From Clostridia bacterium (GTDB taxonomy: Bacteria > Bacillota_A > Clostridia > Christensenellales > CAG-138): 9,057 nucleotides of DNA. The number at the start of each line of letters is the position of its first letter. Positions within the stretch are counted from its first letter, which is position 1. The notes beneath the pieces were generated by a model. That model was not told the DNA's origin, ran no database searches, and worked only from the letters and a program-made list of their open reading frames with translations. The stretch covers positions 1 to 9,057 of the forward strand of contig JAFUDD010000398.1 of assembly GCA_017459315.1 (NCBI GenBank), given 5' to 3'. A program made the position numbers and the translations under genes. This document shows, piece by piece, positions 6,369 through 9,057 of this stretch.

Positions 6369-6487
6369 CCGCCTTGCAGTGATATTCGCTTACCGCGAAC
6401 GATATTGCTTCGCAGTGATATTCGGCTTCGCCGAGTGATATTTGCATCTGCGATGCAAGCTGCGGAAGATTCTCCTTGCGGAGAATC
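6353..6487. repeat. Array of small hairpins separated by GATATT
   Basis: GATATT occurs at 6353, 6381, 6401, 6417 and 6437 (starts 28, 20, 16 and 20 bases apart), mostly as GTGATATT. Each copy is followed by a small inverted repeat: TGCAA/TTGCA (6358-6378), TTCGC/GCGAA (6385-6399), TGC/GCA around TTC (6406-6414), TCGGC/GCCGA around TTC (6422-6434), and TTGCATC/GATGCAA around TGC (6442-6458). An 8-bp perfect hairpin GATTCTCC/GGAGAATC with a TTGC loop (6468-6487) follows. GCAGTGATATTCG is repeated exactly at 6376-6388 and 6412-6424, showing a 36-base higher period. The stem sequences differ while pairing is kept. It is noncoding; it starts inside the last codons of the methyltransferase gene. 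Confidence 0.8.
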
Positions 6488-6501
6488 ACAATCGATCACA
6501 T

Positions 6502-6532
6502 ATTTTGCAGCCCGCTTTCCGCAAGGCAAAAT
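6502..6532. repeat. Further inverted repeat downstream of the hairpin array
   Basis: ATTTTGC (6502-6508) pairs with GCAAAAT (6526-6532) around a 17-base loop. GCAA(AA)TTGC at 6526-6535 followed by TTTTT (6536-6540) is a weaker alternative fold that could add to termination. This may be the outer part of the same repeat element. Confidence 0.45.
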
Positions 6533-6543
6533 TGCTTTTTCCT

Positions 6544-6563
6544 ATCCGCTTCGGCGGATTTTT
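6544..6563 (+). terminator. Intrinsic terminator with UUCG tetraloop after the rRNA methyltransferase
   Basis: A 6-bp stem ATCCGC (6544-6549) and GCGGAT (6554-6559) closing a TTCG loop in the very stable C(UUCG)G context, followed by a T-run (6559-6563) and then further T-rich sequence to 6580. It would end transcripts of the methyltransferase gene and hairpin array before the sigma-factor promoter. Confidence 0.75.
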
Positions 6564-6590
6564 CTCTTTTTCGACTTTTTCAAATTCATT

Positions 6591-6623
6591 TGCAACCTTT
6601 CCGCCCTTTCGCGCATCTATAAG
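6591..6623 (+). promoter_or_regulatory. Possible ECF-type (autoregulated) promoter of the sigma operon
   Basis: TGCAACC at 6591-6597 matches the AAC-core -35 element common to ECF-dependent promoters. After a 15-base gap from the AAC core comes CGCATCTATAAGG (6612-6624), which resembles the CGTC/CGTA -10 region of such promoters. No good sigma-A promoter with normal spacing is seen: TTGCAA at 6590-6595 is 22 bases from TATAAG. Autoregulation by the downstream sigma factor is inference. Confidence 0.45.
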
Positions 6624-6643
6624 GTGTACGATCGAACAACGGT

Positions 6644-6664
6644 CCCCGCTGCCGGCAGGCGGGG
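6644..6664 (+). other. GC-rich leader hairpin just upstream of the sigma-factor RBS
   Basis: CCCCGC (6644-6649) pairs with GCGGGG (6659-6664), extended by TG/CA (6650-6651 with 6656-6657) past a bulged G, closing a CCGG loop. It ends four bases before the AAAGGAG Shine-Dalgarno (6668-6674), so it might tune translation or protect the 5' end of the mRNA. Confidence 0.5.
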
Positions 6665-6682
6665 GCGAAAGGAGTTTTCCCC

Positions 6683-7174
6683 ATGCAAAGTCCCAAGGAT
6701 AAGCGGTGGTTTACCGAACAGGTAAGGCCGCTTTTAGACACGCTCTATCGCGTGGCGTATTCGCTTTTGCAGAGCGACGCCGACGCGCAGGACGCGGCGC
6801 AGGCGTGCGTCGAGCAGGCGTATCGCTCGCTCGGCACGCTGCAGGATCGCGGCAAGTTCCGCCCGTGGCTGCTGCGTATTTTGAAAAACGAGTGCTACCG
6901 GATGCTGCGCGAAAAGAAACGTTACATTCCGTTCGACGACCTGCCCGACGAGGGCGCGGAGCCGTTCGATGCGCTCGACCTCAAGACCGCGTTTTTGCGG
7001 CTCTCGTCCGAAAGCCGTCTTGCCGTCACGCTGTACTATTACGAAGGGTACAGCATTGCCGAAATCGCGCAGCTTTTGAACGAGCCGACAGGCACCGTCA
7101 AAAGCCGCCTTTCCCGTGCCCGCCGCACGCTGCGGGCCGCCCTTGCCGATCAGGAGGTTTCCCATGCAAAATGA
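6683..7174 (+). CDS. ECF-subfamily RNA polymerase sigma factor
   Basis: A 163-residue sigma-70-family factor with only regions 2 and 4, the usual ECF size. Region 2 spans about 10-80, with the polymerase-binding segment SDADAQDAAQACVEQAYRSL (31-50) and FRPWLLRILKNECYRMLREKKR (59-80). Region 4 spans about 100-152, with the helix-turn-helix YSIAEIAQLLNEPTGTVKSRLSRARRTLR (123-151) that reads the -35 element. The ATG follows AAAGGAG at 8-base spacing. The downstream membrane protein starts inside the last four codons (11-base overlap), the classic sigma/anti-sigma coupling, so this factor is probably held at the membrane until an envelope signal arrives. The group resembles the SigV/SigW-like ECFs of Firmicutes; the regulon cannot be read from this window. 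Confidence 0.92.
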   Translation: MQSPKDKRWFTEQVRPLLDTLYRVAYSLLQSDADAQDAAQACVEQAYRSLGTLQDRGKFRPWLLRILKNECYRMLREKKRYIPFDDLPDEGAEPFDALDLKTAFLRLSSESRLAVTLYYYEGYSIAEIAQLLNEPTGTVKSRLSRARRTLRAALADQEVSHAK

Positions 7175-8909
7175 ATTTGATACCATCTTCCCCCCGGCGC
7201 CGGACAGCTACTATGACCGCATGGAAGCGGTGTTAGCCGGCCTGCCCGAAAAAAAGTCCAACGCCAAGGCCCCGACCCGTCGCCGCACCGTTCCGTCCGG
7301 CGGCTTTACCCAAAAGCAGATGATCGCCCTTTCGGTCGCGGTCGTCGTGCTGCTTGCGGCAAGCACCGCGCTCGCCGTCGGCATCTCCATCATGCAGCGC
7401 ATGCGCGACAAGGGCCTCGAACGCCTCGATGCGTATACGAGCATGGTGCAGGATTCGCCGGTTCCCACCGATGCGATCCCTGCCGACGTAACCGATTCCG
7501 ATTACGTCGCCTACGTCCCCGTGAATGTCGGGATGCAGAACGAGGACGGCGCATGGCAGCCGCTGGCGCTGAAGGACCTCGATATGTCCGCGACCGTCGG
7601 CGCGTTTACGGTGCGCGTGAACAAAATGCGCTATTACGCCAAGGGCGCCAACCCGATCAGCCTGAGTTACGTCGTCGAGAGCGCCGCGCGCGACCCGTAT
7701 GCCTTCGGGCCGTTCTACCTGTCGATCAACGGCGGCGAGCCGGTGCAGGACAGCGATACCCTCACAAGGGCTTCCGTTCCCTCCGTGACGCCGACGCCCG
7801 CGCCGTATGAAGCACCGTATGCCGACGAACGCGAGCAGGGCGACGACGGCCTGTGGCGCGACAGCAGTACCCTGCGGTTCAAGATCGAGGAGAATCCGTT
7901 CCTGCCCGATACGACGTTCACCGTCACCTCCACGCTGAACGGAGAGCCGTTTACGCTGACGTATACGCTGACTGCCGAGCGGTTCGAGGCTATGCGGCAG
8001 GAGAACCTGACCGCGCTCGAAAACTACGCGGCGCTGCTGAAGAACATCCCCGCCGACACGATCCCCGTCGGCGCGGAATGCGAGGGCTATCGCGTCGTCG
8101 AAATCGCGCTGCAGGGGCATTGGCTGTATCACACCGTGGAGAACGTGCCGGCATATTGGGCGGAACACCCGAACGGACGCGATCCGGTCATGGTGCGCGG
8201 CGCTGGCTTCTATACGATCATGGACGGCATGGTGTGTCCGGACTTTGAATTCATCAGCAGTGAGCATGACGCCGAGGGCCGCACCGTGGCGCAGCTGTTC
8301 CGCGTATGGCTGCCCTATGGCGACACGCTGCCGGCGGAATCGCTGCTGCTGATCGAGGGCGCGCCTTTTAGGATCGAATGGGCGACCGGCAAGGTCACGC
8401 TGCCCAAGGACGAAGCCGAGCAAAGGGCTTGGCAGCAGGAGAGCGACCGCCTTACCGCCGAGGGCGGCGAGTACGATTTCAACCGGATCGCAAAGCCCGC
8501 GGCCAAGGCCGATACGTTCACGGCCTCGGAGATCGTCTACATGAACCGCATCGGCATGGACAGCCAGATCGGCGTGATCCTCGAAACCGACGAAGCCGTG
8601 CAAAAGCCGTTCGAGGGCAAGGAGCGTCAACCGGTGATCACGTTCAACGGCCTTCCTTTAGAGGGCGTCACGTCTGACTACAACGCGCTCGACAGCTTCT
8701 GCGGCGGCACGGAAAACAAGGGAAAGCGCGTCGGGTTCTGCTTCTACGGTCCCGCGCTGCGCGCCCTGCCCGATGCGTTCGAGGTCAGGATCTCCTGGAA
8801 CGGCAGCGAAACGGCGTTCACGCTGCATAAATCGGACTTTGCCGCCTGCTACGGCGAGTCGGACTGGGAGCAGTTCGGCAAAGCGTATGCAAAGGTGTTC
8901 GGCATATAG
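7164..8909 (+). CDS. Probable anti-sigma factor, single-pass membrane protein with large ectodomain
   Basis: A 581-residue protein. Residues 1-50 are cytoplasmic, with FDTIFPPAPDSYYDRMEAVLAGLPEK at 5-30, a segment like the short N-terminal region of DUF4179-type anti-sigma factors. Residues 53-77 form one transmembrane helix. About 500 residues lie outside: a beta-rich part (about 115-275; VGAFTVRVNKMRYYAK, FGPFYLSINGGEPV, TTFTVTSTLNGEPFTLTYTLT), a Pro-rich break (TPTPAPYEAPYA, 209-220), and C-terminal regions with several cysteines (SFCGG, FCFYG, ACYGE). No zinc-binding HxxxCxxC is present, so it is not a ZAS anti-sigma. The chosen ATG has AGGAGG 6 bases upstream; the frame extends 16 codons further but without an RBS and deep inside the sigma gene. 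Function is inferred from position and topology; the ectodomain belongs to no family I can name. Confidence 0.78.
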   Translation: MQNEFDTIFPPAPDSYYDRMEAVLAGLPEKKSNAKAPTRRRTVPSGGFTQKQMIALSVAVVVLLAASTALAVGISIMQRMRDKGLERLDAYTSMVQDSPVPTDAIPADVTDSDYVAYVPVNVGMQNEDGAWQPLALKDLDMSATVGAFTVRVNKMRYYAKGANPISLSYVVESAARDPYAFGPFYLSINGGEPVQDSDTLTRASVPSVTPTPAPYEAPYADEREQGDDGLWRDSSTLRFKIEENPFLPDTTFTVTSTLNGEPFTLTYTLTAERFEAMRQENLTALENYAALLKNIPADTIPVGAECEGYRVVEIALQGHWLYHTVENVPAYWAEHPNGRDPVMVRGAGFYTIMDGMVCPDFEFISSEHDAEGRTVAQLFRVWLPYGDTLPAESLLLIEGAPFRIEWATGKVTLPKDEAEQRAWQQESDRLTAEGGEYDFNRIAKPAAKADTFTASEIVYMNRIGMDSQIGVILETDEAVQKPFEGKERQPVITFNGLPLEGVTSDYNALDSFCGGTENKGKRVGFCFYGPALRALPDAFEVRISWNGSETAFTLHKSDFAACYGESDWEQFGKAYAKVFGI

Positions 8910-8932
8910 CGGCGCCTCGCCCTGCAAGACAT

Positions 8933-8965
8933 AAAAAATCTCCCCGGATGCTCTCCGGGGAGATT
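8933..8965. terminator. Bidirectional terminator between the sigma operon and rplT
   Basis: A perfect 12-bp stem (AATCTCCCCGGA at 8937-8948 with TCCGGGGAGATT at 8954-8965) around TGCTC. The minus strand has the better T-run, six T (complement of 8933-8938), so it chiefly ends the rplT transcript. On the plus strand only TTCTT follows, giving weaker termination for the anti-sigma gene that ends 27 bases earlier. Confidence 0.9.
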
Positions 8966-8976
8966 CTTATATCGAC

Positions 8977-9057
8977 TTATTTTTCGTTTCTCGCGGCCTT
9001 TGCGATGTTGCAGAGCTCGGTGAAAGCGGCGGCGTCGGTGATCGCGAGATCGGCAAG
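8977..9057 (-). CDS. rplT: 50S ribosomal protein L20 (bL20), C-terminal 26 residues
   Basis: Partial gene entering from the right edge on the minus strand and too short to stand out as an open frame. Translating the complement gives LADLAITDAAAFTELCNIAK followed by AARNEK and a TAA at 8979-8977. The LADLAxxDxxAFxxLxxxAKAA pattern is the conserved end of bL20, a large-subunit assembly protein that also autoregulates its operon in Firmicutes. The family normally lies in infC-rpmI-rplT, so infC and rpmI should lie just beyond the right edge in the same orientation. The six-T terminator on the minus strand 12 bases after the stop supports this being the last gene of that operon. Confidence 0.85.
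   Translation of the reverse strand, partial: LADLAITDAAAFTELCNIAKAARNEK

Noticed and set aside
6353..6487. CRISPR array
   Set aside because: Repeats are only 6-13 bases, spacing is irregular, the intervals are themselves inverted repeats, and there are no cas genes.
6142..6489. A minus-strand protein with repeated EYHC(E/K)A(I/V)SFA units
   Set aside because: The peptide periodicity simply reflects translation of the 36-base hairpin repeat; the rest of the frame is antisense to the methyltransferase.
7116..7163. An earlier start for the anti-sigma protein inside the sigma gene
   Set aside because: The 16 extra residues come from the reading frame overlapping sigma region 4 and have no RBS, whereas AGGAGG lies 6 bases before 7164.
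7233..8630. A 465-residue minus-strand open frame opposite the anti-sigma gene
   Set aside because: Composition (Arg/His/Gly/Asp-rich) and lack of RBS or family motifs mark it as a shadow of the plus-strand gene.

Overview
The window looks like a piece of a GC-rich Firmicutes (class Clostridia) chromosome, most likely from a gut-associated lineage such as Oscillospirales or Christensenellales. The grounds are sigma-A type promoters with TGn extended -10 elements, strong AGGAGG ribosome binding sites, compact intrinsic terminators, a VanW-family envelope protein, a DUF6273-like exported protein, an ECF sigma/anti-sigma pair without a zinc-binding anti-sigma motif, and a cysteine-containing L28. 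The lineage is inferred from gene content; no 16S rRNA or other phylogenetic marker is complete here.

Layout. Bases 1-1679 (+) hold a catabolic pair: the C-terminal end of a GPH-type sugar:cation symporter, overlapped by 4 bases by a signal-peptide-less GH30 glycosidase. Imported glycosides are probably hydrolysed in the cytoplasm. A two-way terminator (1693-1724) separates this pair from two minus-strand envelope genes: a DUF6273-like exported protein with a C-terminal membrane anchor (1739-2767) and a VanW/G5 membrane protein with a long, basic, histone-like N-terminal tail (2903-4624). Each has its own surroundings, and a terminator lies between them.

A divergent intergenic region (4625-4819) carries promoters for the VanW gene (-) and trmL (+). 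The VanW promoter sits so close to the start codon that the mRNA should be leaderless. From 4820 the plus strand carries translation-apparatus genes: trmL (tRNA wobble 2'-O-methyltransferase), rpmB (ribosomal protein L28, with its own promoter flanked by two TTGCAATGT-type direct repeats, and its own terminator), and a TrmH/SpoU-family rRNA methyltransferase resembling YsgA/RlmP.

The 314 bases after that methyltransferase (6369-6682) hold no gene. They contain an array of small hairpins punctuated by GATATT, a terminator with a UUCG loop, an ECF-like promoter and a GC-rich leader hairpin. Then come an ECF sigma factor (6683-7174) and its overlapping partner (7164-8909), a single-pass membrane protein read here as the anti-sigma factor, with an ectodomain of about 500 residues. 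A two-way terminator (8933-8965) ends this operon and also ends the oppositely oriented rplT (ribosomal protein L20), of which only the last 26 codons are in the window.

Most of the window is ordinary core and envelope biology. The best candidates for something little described are the GATATT hairpin array, the ECF/anti-sigma pair with its unassigned ectodomain, the exactly placed leaderless VanW promoter, and the paired repeats around the rpmB promoter.
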